Positions 52,970 to 64,000 of a stretch of 64,000 bases of DNA are shown piece by piece. The notes beneath the pieces are model-generated. The model did not search any database. It was not told the origin of the DNA and worked only from the letters and a program-made list of their open reading frames with translations. Within the stretch, counting starts at the first letter, position 1. Each line of letters begins with the position of its first letter. The stretch covers positions 868,001-932,000 of the forward strand of contig JAYXKI010000004.1 of the NCBI GenBank assembly GCA_037892935.1, read 5' to 3'. The position numbers were made by a program, and so were the translations under genes. Source of the stretch: Phlebopus portentosus (lineage: Eukaryota > Basidiomycota > Agaricomycetes > Boletales > Boletinellaceae).

Positions 52970-55721
52970 TCATTCGTATGCGGTATCCGGGTCCGCCGCT
53001 GAGTATTCGGGACAAAGGGCGGTCCATGAGTCTGAAATCTTATGAGTATACATGGAAAAGGTGCGACCATCCTGGAGCGCGTACCTGAAACTGGGTTCGA
53101 TGACGCGATATCGTCAAAGTCTTCCACGAATACAACAGCCAATCCACTATCATCGATGTTAGGATACCCTCGAACCGGAGAGACACGACTGTCCAAGACT
53201 TACGCAACAAGATGCCAGTCAATATGACAGTGCAGGAACCAAGGGCCAGCATTATCAGTGGTAAAGCGAACGGTGACGTTATCAGAGGCCGTTCCAATGT
53301 TCACGACATCACGGCGGACGGGATTGTCGTAGTTGTAGTCATCGCTGCCTGAAACACGGACGACGTCGAAGTTATGACCGTGAAGATGCATCGGATGCTA
53401 CACGACAGTTAGCATTAGAGTCTAGACTAGCACTACAGAATTAACTTACTGAGGCGCCTCCCGGCATTGAGAGCTCAATCGTGCTGTTTCCAGGGAGTGC
53501 ATAAATTGAACCAGAGGGAAGGAGATCGGAGGCACTTGATGCGCCTGAAAGGATCTGAAGGAGTACGGGGGTCGATGCTGTTTTTAACGATTCTAGTCAG
53601 CTTCCGCGGACGATCCATGGCTTAAAGAAACAGCTTACGATTGGACCAGGAATTATCATCCACGAGATGCACTCCCGTAGTTAGATCCTAAGCACGCAGC
53701 ATGAGAAAACGCGGAACTAACATCGGATAGTACGTACAATACTGATATTCAGGTTAATTGCGTAATCAACACCTCCAGAGTAAGCTTCTCCAGGCTAAAG
53801 TAGACTTTTAGTGGAGCTTACGACCTTAAACGACGTGAACACTTACAGCTCCGGGGTTCACCAGCGGCTGTAGATATGTGAGTACCACAATACTACCAGC
53901 TTGAGACCTCTCCACTTACATGAAGATCTGCTTCGTCAAGTTGTGTGCCTTCCGTGTTCTGGATTGTACTCGGTTCTTCTTCCTCGGCACCAGAATATCT
54001 CAAGATGGCAGAGTTGATTCCGTCAGCAAAGCCGGTGGTACCTTTGGACGGATCGGCACGAATCCCTAATAATCGAATAAGTGTCGGCGAAATGACGTTC
54101 TCTGGAATACATACAGTAGTTATCCACATCCTGGTCGGCGGTCAAGACGAAAGAGTAGCGCTGCCCTGGGTAGATATCGAGAGAATCGACAGTCTTGAAG
54201 TCCGACGTGAACTCATGCTGACAGGATACTTTTGAGAGGATTTGGACTTACAACAGAATCCGTTTCTACACCGTCAGCCTCAATAACGGTTAGATTGTGG
54301 CCATCAATCTGGAAAGTGTAGCTATAAAGTGGAAGGCTGAGAAGGATCATTTTGCCTCCAAATATGCAAAGGCTTACGTTGGATAGCAGCCTATGTTAAT
54401 AAGTCGGAATCGATAGCTACGATGGGGAATAAGTAGAATGTTAATAGAAAATCCGGGAGCACGTCGTACCTCTGGCCCTGGGTAACGTTAAATACGGCCA
54501 ACTGTGCATCAGTCGACCCGCCAGAATAACGTCCGAGTCCATTGATCAAAGTAGCATCAGGCGTGCTAAAAATATCTCAGTATGCCAAGTAATCCGATGC
54601 TCTAATCACGTACGGATCGACGTCACCCTAGACGAAACACCACCGCTCAGTATGCATGATTCGTAGTCAGTTGTGCAAAAGTAAATGAACATACCGTGTT
54701 CGGAAAAATTGTATTTGAAACATTATGGTACTAGGAGACAAAGTCAATGTTGCTATATCCAAATAAATCTCGCGTACGACGTACCCAGTCAGCAAGCGTT
54801 ATGATCGTAGTTTCTAGTAGCAGACTTGTAAGCGAGTACCGACACAACGCCTCAATGACCCTTACCATCATCGACATCATAAAGATCTGCAAGAGGATCG
54901 TCTGGATCATAGATAACTAGTGGACCTCTGGAAAGCACGAAACCATCCGAGAAGGATCAATATGATTCAGAACAATCACTTGAACAGGTTCTGTTGTAGG
55001 AGATACTAACCGCAATCCATCGCAGTACTGAGTGCCGACATGCGAATGGTACCAGTATGCTAAGAGAAGAGTTAGAAACGCGGTACGAACTATCGACGGC
55101 TATTTACTCACTTCCGGTCTGATTAGTAGCAGTGAAATTATATCTTGTGGTTGCGAATAGCTCGTGAGTCATATTCTTCTACGATAGAAAAGTCACAAAA
55201 CCCCTTACAAGAAAGAATTATTCGGAACAATGGGACACTAAGAATGGGAACGTTAGTCAGTATTTAATTGTTCAGCGGGATGGAGGAGCACAAACTTGCC
55301 TGGTTGACCCAAGCGGCTCCGTCGTAAGAATTAGTCCCTTTCTGGAACAGACCATGCCAATGCTAAAATCCGGAATAAATGCATTTGAAAGAAGTAATGC
55401 CACTGAGCTCACGATTGAAGTTCCGCGATACATAGTGGTGTCCGTCAAACTGTCCGTGACATTGATCTGGAAATTATCCCCGGAATTTCCGGAAAGCAAA
55501 GGGCCAGGAACTTGGCCGTTAAGTGCGACCGCTCTGTCCGACGCAGGGAATATCAGTGGCGGCAGCGGAATATAATACAAAAAGACGACTCACGAGCGCG
55601 TATACCCATCGGGAGTAACCTCAGTATTGGCTACAATGAAGTCTTCGGAAACAACAGAGGATCTTGCTCTCCTAGTCAGTCCCAAAATAAGGAGCGAGGA
55701 AAAGAGAACGAAGTTAGGCAT
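52970..55721 (-). CDS. Secreted laccase (multicopper oxidase), complete
   Basis: Oxidises phenolics with reduction of oxygen to water outside the cell. The start is ATG 55721 with a signal peptide ([15 protein letters not shown]). Copper segments in order: [15 protein letters not shown] (about 55355), [17 protein letters not shown] (about 55050), [14 protein letters not shown] (about 53395) and [13 protein letters not shown] (about 53220). Conserved parts between them include [23 protein letters not shown] and [15 protein letters not shown] intron splits the last copper segment from [13 protein letters not shown]. The short C-terminal exon ends [18 protein letters not shown] at TGA 52970-52972. 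About fifteen small introns. The residue after HL in segment four is Val where Glu is usual. No break found; it is the only intact laccase here. Confidence 0.92.
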
Positions 55722-56268
55722 AGTAAGAATAGAAAGTGAAAGACTCTAGAAAGAATGTGAACTGCGTGTTTTGGTGAGGGAACATACCTCGTCACTTGAG
55801 CCTTTTATACGATTCGAGAGCGGTGAACTACCGTAGAGAGTAAACAAAGTTCCGTAGATCGTGGAATAGGTACTCCTATCGGTGACAGGGACCAAATCCA
55901 TCATTCAAGGTAACGCATAGCCTCTGCGCAGCAAAGAAGCAAGCAGGATGTGGTTTGCTCCGTTCAATCGGTCTCCTCAGCGAGCCGTACGTCGCAGGCT
56001 CATCCTTAGGCGATTTCTTGCAACACAAATGATCGGTCGCGCCTACGGGACGTGCCAATGAAGCCGAGAAACTATAGCGCATGTACAGATTGGTAAGCCC
56101 ACTCCATGTTTTCGATATCCAGGCGGCTTTCTCATTATGTGCGAGACATTTCAATGCAAACTTGACGTCCGGCCGACTTGAGCTGCGGGGAGTGAGAACA
56201 GTGCATCCAAGTAGGCCAAAAGCGAAGGCACACCGTCACCGTTTAGTTGTAAAGCGCATAGCCTCTTG
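55722..56268. other. Laccase upstream region
   Basis: Presumed promoter of laccase 2. No gene recognised. Confidence 0.4.
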
Positions 56269-56475
56269 ATGTCCGCAGACACGAAAACAGATTCCACAGA
56301 GCGGCTCCGCAGCTTTTACACGAAACAAAGTGCTTATCCAAAACAGATTGATTACCAGAGCGAGTATCGTCGAGCCAGACGAAAGGCATCTGCTGCGCTC
56401 AAGTACGGTCTCGATCCCATTCTTGATCGCTTTGCGGCCGCCTTGCTAATGAGAGAGGTTGAAGAGCGCGTTTAG
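56269..56475 (+). CDS. Small unknown basic/alpha-helical protein (68 aa)
   Basis: ATG 56269 to TAG at 56475. The product (MSADTKTDSTERLRSFYTKQ to FAAALLMREVEERV) has a coherent, helical, Arg/Lys/Glu-rich composition (DYQSEYRRARRKASAALKYG) unlike neighbouring chance frames. It may be a small gene or the last exon of a larger plus-strand gene. I recognise no family. Confidence 0.35.
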   Translation: MSADTKTDSTERLRSFYTKQSAYPKQIDYQSEYRRARRKASAALKYGLDPILDRFAAALLMREVEERV

Positions 56476-57307
56476 TCCGCTTCACGGCAAAACGAAGGAG
56501 ATTAGGTGAGCACCCACCTCGTGCGTCGACTATATTTGAAAATTCGAAGCCGGGTTTGCATTTTGTTTGAAAGAGTCATTTCGAGTGCAACATGGCCAAT
56601 ATTTGCGGGGCAGGATAATGGCTTGATCGGCGGATCTGCAGCCAAAGGAGATTTTCCGCGGATGTAATTATAGAAGTTGGTGCAGCACTGTCCCTTTCCA
56701 ATGCTAAATTTGTTGCGGCGAGGGGTGAGAAACTGTGAGAAACTGTGAGAAACCGTTCCTGGTCGTTTCCATACGGGAGCAGATGATCGGGCTTCCCGGG
56801 CCGGATGTAGTAGGAGGTTGTGAGAAATGTTTTAATTTTCGAAACTCGAGCCAATTTCGGAAGTCCATTGCAGGATTAGGGAATTTTTCAGAAAAGGCAC
56901 TACTACAATATTACAGTTGGTTAGTGAACCCAATTTTGGAAGTGATTTGCGTGCCTTCTTAGGAAAGCTACCTAGTGCTTCTGTGGTTCCTAGCCAGACC
57001 TTTGCCTGAGTGGATTAGCGACGCTTATACTGCCATATAAAGCATGCAAACTCACCTTGCTAAACCAGCGGGGCTGGAAGTTTAATGTGCCCGGATGTAA
57101 TTAGAAAAATCTACTTGTGTGCTAACTAAAATACACCATATATAGAGTCGCTCAGACCAGACCGAATGTAAATCTATACGGAAAAAAATGCCAATACATA
57201 TAAGTGGGGTTACTCGGCGGTTTAGAACTTCACCATCTATAGGGAACTCGGGGAAGTTCAACATGCGATAGCAACGGGATCATCATAATAAGTCGCCTGC
57301 GGTATCG
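56476..57307. other. Intergenic stretch
   Basis: Only short frames without family resemblance. A short tandem GAGAAACTGT occurs near 56727-56755. Confidence 0.45.
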
Positions 57308-60300
57308 TCATGAGAACACCATCGCCTCCCAGCTATCAAAGTCATTGTTCCCAGAATTCACAAGCTCAAATTGCCGCATGAACGAGTTCCACGCTTCCGC
57401 GCTATTGGGGCCGTCTTTCTGGTACAACGCGTTGAGCTCAGCCATCATCTGCGAGTCCGGGGTGACAGTCGAGAAGAACGAATTTGTTGCTTCGGTGGGG
57501 TCAAGCGATGGATCGTAAAGTGGGAACATTTGAGGCTCGCTTGTTGGAAATGCATTAGTATGTGGTACACCACTGAATTGCGTTCCGTTCGTCCCATTTT
57601 GCTCTTGAGGTGAAAAGTTCGAGAGAGTAAGGGGGTCGTGCGTTGCTGGCGGAAAAGAGGGCGCCGGAGATGCCACAGCGTCATGATGCTGAGTCTGGGA
57701 TATCTGGCCTTGAAAAGATCCCGTGGACTGTACCTGCTCTGCAATTACCTTCACAGAGGTGATTGCTGCGGTGTTCGCTTCAGCTGCGCTCGGGTCCGCA
57801 GGCGTGTGAGTCCCTTTAGATTTCACAAACGGAGGTAGATAGTTGTCATACTGGTCAGCACAGGTTTCCACACAGGTGGCGAACGACGATGAGGCATTTC
57901 CTGACTTGTTCCCATCTGTCTGAACGAGTGGACTAGGACCGAGAAGAGAATCTACTCCGCGGGTTCTGATTATGTTAGAGAACACGCTTCCACGAATGCA
58001 AGAGCTCGTAGCTGCCGGAGTCTTTGGAGAGGATGCGGAGCCACTCGCTATCGATGATCCAGTGCCAGGCGACGCGGTCATGTTATATGACGTTGATGCA
58101 GGAGAAGAATAACCATATGTTAAATATGGCTGGCTGTGAGGCTCTTCTACAGGCAAAACGTTCCGTTGCTCGACATATCGAGTTGTTCCGCGCAAAATAT
58201 CCAGTTCTTCTGAATTTTCCACCGGCCGGTCGAGCGGTCGTGATAAGCGCGATATCGACATCAAACTCAAATCGCTCTTTTCACTGTTGTTAACACTTAA
58301 GGAAGGCGATCCTTGTGATTTGTGCGCCTGGAAGGCGGCATTTACCTTGTCGCGCAGGCGATATAACAGTCTCTGTTCAAACAAAGGTAGAAGTTCATGA
58401 ATTTAACGCATACCGGGCAACGCAACCGAAAGAACGTACGAGACCATTCCGTGCTACTGGATGGTTGGCACCCTTTTCAAATGCGCTAATCGCCTTCTCG
58501 AACTCCTTGAGTGCCGAGCCGGCAAAGCTGATAGTGGAAGGTTTGCAGGCTACGGTACCGATCATCACCTGAGACACACGGAAGAAACGTTAATTAGGTT
58601 GCCGCCACAGAAACATCGAGTGATATGGCTTCAATCAAAGGACGTACAGCGCAACTCAAGGAGATCGCCCAAAGAGCCCACAATCGTTCCCTTCACAACC
58701 GTCAGCGTTCATAGAAGCTGAGTACGCTAAAGAAAACTTACAAGATAAGTGCCATACGGGTTTGAGCTTCGTAGAGCACCGTAAGCAAGATTGTGGAGGT
58801 ACGATAAGCACTCAGAAAGGATGGTCCGAAAGGACTTCCAATTGGGTCATCCGGAAACTCAAGTAGCGCACGAGCAAAGCAATTACGATGGACATAAAGG
58901 AGGGCTATTGTCAATAATATGGTCATGTCTTGACTTAAATGACGCATATTCATATACATACCCATCTCTTTCCACCATAACGTGATATAGGGGTGGAGAT
59001 TTCGATATTCTCCATCCGTCTCAAATCGGTAGGCGGCAGGCTTCGGTCTCTGATGAACAAAAGGGTGCAACTCGAAGTCACGTACACGTTTGTCCATTTC
59101 CATGATGTCCGAGTACTTGGGCGGACGGGCAGCACAAATCTTCTCCACTAGGAAAGCTACTACATCGGTTGTAAAACGATATCTCCACTGCCAAACTAAT
59201 TACCACTATCAGTCATAAAGACCGTCAAAGGAAAGAATAAGGAACCCACCACTTTCGACAACTACGCCATCCTCTTCCACAGTAGCCCCGCGATCAAGCG
59301 GAAACTCACAGTCAACCGCATAAGGTGGAAACATCATTGGTCTACCAGATGCCAAGCTCTAAGGAAGTTCAAGGCGTATTAAAAATGGTAGGTCTTAACA
59401 ATGCGCACTTAATGCGCACCTTCCATTTATCAGTCGTGTTCATCTCCCAGAATGCTCTACGTCGCCAATCAACCATTTTTGGATCCAACTTCCACCGAGA
59501 TGAATCTCGATGAAGCCCGATCTGGAAGAAAATATGATTGAGATGCAACTTTCAACGATGAAGACTTCATGTCTTACACTGGCTGCAATAGTCAATCCTA
59601 AAGACAAGTACTTCCACGAGCTCTCCTGCGATGCCTTTCGTGCGGCATGTATCTCATACGAGCCCATCAGAAACAATGTCTGACATGCAGCAAGAGATCC
59701 ATAATCGATAAATGAGCGCATTCCTAATGCAGCACGAGCAAGCTGCTCGAATCGTTGTCCTTCGGGATTTACTGAGGACTGAGTCAGGTCGGCGACTGAT
59801 CCACAAGCGAACAAGATCAAGAGTAGTGCGAGTTCATGCAGCTTCTCTTGCTCCACGAGGTGAGGCTCAATGGGCCGTCGTTTAGGATAGAAGAGAGGGA
59901 TAACGTCCTCCATTACTTGGGAACGGTCAAGAGGTGCCTAACATCTCGATTAGCCCACCTTTTCAAAAATTGGCATGCACCAGGGTAGATCATCAAAGAA
60001 AGGACGTGGATGACTTACAACGAACCATGCTAAGTTCGAGAAGTACGCCTCCAAGAGTGAGGTGACGCGCTCATACGGCGGAAGTTGCGAGACAATCTGA
60101 GAGATATGCTCGGGTATTGAGAGGTAAGCAGGAGCGAACGGCCACATCCCACTTGCTTGTATCAGTTCGCGAGGCAAGTTTCCATAATTGACACATTGTG
60201 CCTCTGTTGCAGGATCCATGACCTCCTAAGAAAGAGTGAGTAATATTCGGGCTACCGGCAGATGAGCATATTACCATCAGCAAGGCGCTCTGAGAGAAGC

Positions 60301-60978
60301 ATTAGCAAGTGCACGATGAAAGAAGTATGAGCCACATTACATCTGCTGCTGAAGCTCCAAGGTATCTCATTGTCTTCCCATCGCTAACAGACAGTGTCCC
60401 AAAGGCACCAGCGAGCTCTTCCTCCCCGTCATCATTAGCATTATCATGCAACCGTCGATCGACGACGTCAATCCCTTGCTTAATGGCGAGAAATTCGGCT
60501 GCGAGGAGAGGATGGCACGTATTCCCGCTTTCGATCTCGAGGGCATCCTCAAGGGCCCTTATTCTCTCGCTCATTGCGACCAGCTTGCGACTCATGTCAT
60601 TATTACTCGAGACCGGCAATGGTGCGGCATTAATGGCCATCTGACGGCCAGTAATCCCAGTGCTTGTCCCTACAGAGACAATTTCAATTACAGAATCACA
60701 TTAATGCGTCCAAGGTGATGACTCTGCATACCCGTAGGACATATCTGCTTGCAGCCCCTACGAACACACGAAGAACACGGTACGTTCTTGTCGCATTTAA
60801 GCTTCAGTCTGCACCCGGAACGCAAATTGAGTACGGGTAATCATGAGAAATAGGACGATCGGACATACCTGCGACACTCCGCACAAGATATCTCACCCGT
60901 GATCCGCTTGAGCTCCAGCTCTCGGTTCCGCACGCGCCGTAACTCAACGTCCACATTGTCCTTGTGAGCGGGAGGCAT
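57308..60978 (-). CDS. Zn2Cys6 transcription factor with fungal-specific TF domain
   Basis: ATG 60978 (MPPAHKDNVDVELRRVRNRE). The binuclear cluster CAECRRLKLKCDKNVPCSSC then VRRGCKQIC spans one intron (about 60740-60895). A coiled-coil-like stretch follows (MSRKLVAMSERIRALEDAL). The middle homology region includes VTSLLEAYFSNLAWFV, LLLILFACGSVADL, SSWKYLSLGLTIAASI and RDSSRWKLDPKMV (about 59450-60220), as in the fungal-specific TF domain. The long C-terminal exon (57308-58384) is Ser/Pro/Gln-rich and probably disordered, possibly activating. It ends NDFDSWEAMVFS. The gene is intact as far as I can follow. It lies next to the laccase but need not regulate it. Confidence 0.88.
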
Positions 60979-61458
60979 GTACTACAGCACTAATACGATA
61001 AAAATACAAGACGTGGGGGCTGTTCAAGTTATTTTATGCACTGCTGCGACCAACGCAGTCGCACAGCCTATTTGTGCTCTGCCGAAACATTGCGTAAGGC
61101 ACCGGCTCAGTGACCGCGGCAAATCGCAAAAAATTATGTAATAAAATCAGGTTTCTGAAGTCTCTTGGTCTTCCACTAACTCCCCATGAGCGCGACTTCA
61201 TAATTCTTGGGCGCATACTGCGGAAGCTGCGGTAATAGCACTTATCTCAATTAATACATACAATATTAATGCTAGTGCGTATGGAGAATTCCTCAGCATT
61301 CATCCTTCTCCTACCGAACGACGACAGCACCCCATTGGATTTATATACCATACCATTCGTCATCTTCAAACATTTCATATCTGTCCAGTATGCATCTTAT
61401 TTGCGTTATTTCCTACCGTGAGGTCCCGACGCAAAGCCAGCAACTATATTATTCAGAC
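60979..61458. other. Intergenic region
   Basis: Lies between the transcription factor start and the end of the J-domain gene. No gene recognised. Confidence 0.45.
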
Positions 61459-62351
61459 TCATCCAGTTCGTAAGGTAGGCTCGCTATCAGAAGGACTGCT
61501 TTCAGGCGACAGTTTCTTTTCTTCATATTCCTGCCCCAGTTCCTGACTGCGCACACGCTTTCTGATTTCTCGTCGCCTTGTCATGCCGTGTTCTCGTGCT
61601 TCGCGCCGGGCTTCTGCAAGATTTTGTACAGCGGTCATATGCTTGGTTTGAGAGACGGCGGTGGAGGTGAAGAATGGAACTGCGGCGAGGCCAATTAACT
61701 GCAACACATCCAGATCAAAATAATCCAACAGAAGGAAACAAGTGACGCACAGCAATGGCGCCTAATATAATGATCTGGTCTTTTTGCCGGCCGCTTCCAT
61801 GTTCGTCCATTTCTTCCGCAGCTCGCGCCCATTCTGCGTCGACGTTGTGAGGTCCATATGGTCGTCGGTGAGTGTGCATCTTATTTCCCTTTGTGTGGGA
61901 GGCATACATAGAGAACGGATTATCGGCGCGGCGCGATTTACCAGTAAGTACATCATGTGCAGACTGGATCGCCTGGAAACGCGCACGAGAGATATGAGCG
62001 GGCAATCTTCGCGCATGAGGTGTATCTGGGTGGTGTATGCGGACAAGTTGGTAATCTAAGGAAAGTCGCTCGAGATATTTACTTCCATAAAGTATGAATA
62101 GGCGTACATCTGGACTTAATCTCGCTCGGGCGGGCTCCAGGCTTGAGATGGAAGATCTCATGGGGCGTCGGATGCGGATGATTCGGAAAGGGGAACTTTA
62201 GAGGGATGGAGTGCGGATCTCCTTCGTTATTATCGGCACTTGCAGTCGAGGCATATCGTAGAATTATGATCTGCCTCAATCCTGCCGGCAAAATACCTGA
62301 TCGAATTGCATGTAGGCCCGGTTTGGCTACGCCGAGCACAGTCGCGTGCAT
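61459..62351 (-). CDS. Mitochondrial-type J-domain (DnaJ-like) protein
   Basis: A co-chaperone that would stimulate an Hsp70. ATG 62351 opens MHATVLGVAKPGLHAIRSG and an Arg/hydroxyl-rich presequence-like N-terminus (RQIIILRYASTASA). The J domain begins HPTPHEIFHLKPGARPSEIK. A GTACGC intron (about 62045-62090) precedes the HPD segment YQLVRIHHPDTPHARRLP, then RFQAIQSAHDVLTGKSRR. Downstream are IIILGAI and, after an intron, LIGLAAVPFFTSTA, a likely membrane span, and a charged tail (RREIRKRVRSQELGQEYEEK). A longer frame upstream lacks an ATG. This layout resembles fungal mitochondrial inner-membrane J proteins. Confidence 0.82.
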
Positions 62352-62770
62352 TGGTTCAGTAGGGAATCGACAATCTGCCACCGAGGGTGCTAGAGTGACC
62401 TAGATTTGTAGTAGTGATCGCTGATTATTTCTTGACTCCGAATGACAAATGATGCCTCGAAGAGAAAGCTGCACATCGCTGTCAACAGCGACGAGGATTG
62501 CTCACCGTGTCCTGAACTGAACTTGCTTGAAGTACCTACTACTGAGTACTTTATTATTGAGCTGAAGCGGGTCACATGACCATCACGTGCATCACCGATC
62601 GTATATGCTAAATTAGGTAGTGTCAGTTACGTACACAGGATTACTTGTTTCCCAATTGAACACCTCGGCCTGTATCGCCAGCCAAGCACCGCAGTCAGTC
62701 CAGTAGAGCCGAACGCATCTCTTTCTTGTACCTCATCGTCGTCGACGGTGCCCGCTCATCGCGAACAGCA
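62352..62770. other. Divergent promoter region
   Basis: Lies between the J-domain gene (minus) and the Hua1-like gene (plus), about 420 bp. No distinct TATA box. CATGACCATCACGTGCATCA (about 62575) contains a CACGTG E-box-like site. Confidence 0.4.
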
Positions 62771-64000
62771 ATGGCCACAGATGTAAAGCACGTGGTGAAC
62801 AATCCCTTTCGATCTCAGCCAGTGACACCAAATCCAACTGGTGCTGGTCCTTCTGGGTCCACCGAGCCTCCTCCGCAGCCGGACTCACAGACACAGTCAG
62901 AGGTACGCCGCACTGATCCAGTGACGCCTGCTGCAGCTGGATCTCCAGCACGTGAACGGGATCCAAGTCTGCGTCGTCAAGATCGTCGTTCTGTTGATGA
63001 CCTGGCTGCTGAGCTGCAATCGACAACGCTTGACGACAGTACACCGGCCGAACCACCTCCAGCGTATACTCCCTCGGCCAATCCGTATGAGGGCGAAGCT
63101 ACCGTAGAGTATGGACCGCGGAGGCCATTTCAATCCGCGCCTCCTCCTCCGCCCCTTCCTCATCAATTTACGGGGATGAGCGGTGCGAGTGTCCCTCTAC
63201 ATCCTCAGTATTCTGGGTTTCCCCAAGGAAGTCCGTACATTACTCCTCAGGGCACTGGAATGCCAATGATGTCTACGCCAACGGGTGGTTGGAATGCTTA
63301 CCCTGACCAGGGAATGTCATCCAGTGCATCTTTAGGTCGCTATGGGGCCCCGCCACGGCATCCTTCTCTATCTGCGAACAGCCATACTTCAACTTCCGCG
63401 GCAAGTATCAGACCTGCGCCGACAGGCGATGGTATGTCTGAGTTTGCCAGAGATTTCTACTCTTCACCTCCGGAACGCCGGTCGTCCCCCGCACTTTCAA
63501 ATGCTTCATCTGACGGCGGAGCTGGGCCCGAGCATTTTGAACGACTAGCTCCACCTACGATCACTACATCTTCTTCTGCACCTTCGACTACGTACGCTCC
63601 TCCCAACGTTCCTCCGTCGCCTACATCTCCAGCGTTGCCTTCATCTGCCTACGCTCGCCCTAGTGGACCTCCTCCGCCAAGAACATCAACGGATAGTGCG
63701 GAAGATTGTAAACCGACCACCACTCCGACTCCAGGGCGTCCATTACTCAACAAAGGGCGCGTGTTAGTTTATCCTTCCGGCTATGAGTGCAAGAAGTGTC
63801 TTAATACAGGCTATAAGGTAAGTTCATCTACATTGCTCGTCCTATGATTAACTGATTTTGCCTGCACGAAGTCATTTGACCCAACGCATCCTTGTCGGAA
63901 ATGCTGGGAAAAGTACTCAAAACTATATACTGGTGCAATCGTATACGCGCCGCGTTCTTCGCAATCACAACGACCTTTACCAAATCTGAAACCTCCGCAT
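62771..64000 (+). CDS. Hua1-like proline-rich zinc-ribbon protein, truncated by window edge
   Basis: ATG 62771 (MATDVKHVVNNPFRSQP). A long Pro/Ser-rich region follows with a PPxY motif (EPPPAYTP, about 63050), which is a WW-domain ligand of the Rsp5 type. The conserved Hua1 C-terminal block is GRPLLNKGRVLVYPSGYECK, CLNTGYK, a GTAAGT intron at 63818-63871, then SFDPTHPCRKCWEKYSKLYT. It has paired CxxC motifs of a zinc ribbon. Yeast Hua1 is a cytoplasmic protein linked to actin-patch and ubiquitin-ligase machinery. The frame is still open at 64000, so the C-terminus lies outside. The frame upstream of 62771 lacks ATG. Confidence 0.85.

Noticed and set aside
57371..57613. Plus frames opposite the transcription factor C-terminus
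   Set aside because: Shadows of a long Ser/Pro/Gln-rich coding exon on minus.

Overview
The window is from a filamentous basidiomycete, most likely a wood-decay agaricomycete. Genes are broken by many 45-75 nt introns with GT..AG ends and CTAAC-like branch sites. The gene content also fits: laccases, an adenylation-thiolation-reductase NRPS-like enzyme, an iterative type I PKS, a fungal Zn2Cys6 regulator, a Hua1-like protein and Tnp2-type CACTA transposons. I saw no bacterial operon signals. All gene models were spliced by eye from the DNA, so exon ends are approximate unless an exact coordinate is given.

Layout. 1-1568 is one copy of a direct repeat whose second copy is 51018-52565. 2.1-4.4 kb (minus) carries one multi-exon multi-pass membrane protein of an expanded basidiomycete family and a possible relic of a relative. 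5.8-10.0 kb (plus) is an A-T-R NRPS-like reductase. 11.2-14.8 kb (minus) is a monocarboxylate-type MFS transporter with 1.6 kb of foreign DNA inside one intron. 16.5-24.0 kb (minus) is a KS-AT-DH-ER-like-KR-T-TE polyketide synthase with an in-frame stop in the TE. Together these resemble a small secondary-metabolite locus; that is inference.

24311-47949 is one large transposon nest. A CACTA element with 64-bp inverted termini carries a Tnp2 transposase (plus) and a convergent second gene (minus). A complete 12.6-kb Ty3/chromovirus-type LTR retrotransposon (26220-38832, coded on minus, 5-bp target duplication CTCCT) sits inside a transposase exon. A second insertion (about 40.35-43.87 kb) holds a solo LTR of the same family and a 182-bp tandem repeat. 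Two small inverted-repeat elements sit in the left CACTA end. All three 1.6-kb LTRs contain an open reading frame of 326-327 codons; this LTR-embedded protein is the most unusual feature of the window.

48.7-55.7 kb (minus) is a laccase pair. The first is a pseudogene whose 3' half has been replaced, in frame, by an Argonaute PIWI-domain fragment. The second looks complete. 57.3-64.0 kb is ordinary conserved sequence: a Zn2Cys6 transcription factor, a mitochondrial-looking J-domain protein (both minus) and a Hua1-like zinc-ribbon protein (plus) that runs off the right edge.

A recurring mark is TGA inside otherwise open frames in Tnp2, gag, pol and the PKS, together with C/T changes at CpG between the two flanking LTRs. 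This fits deamination of methylated CpG in repeats.
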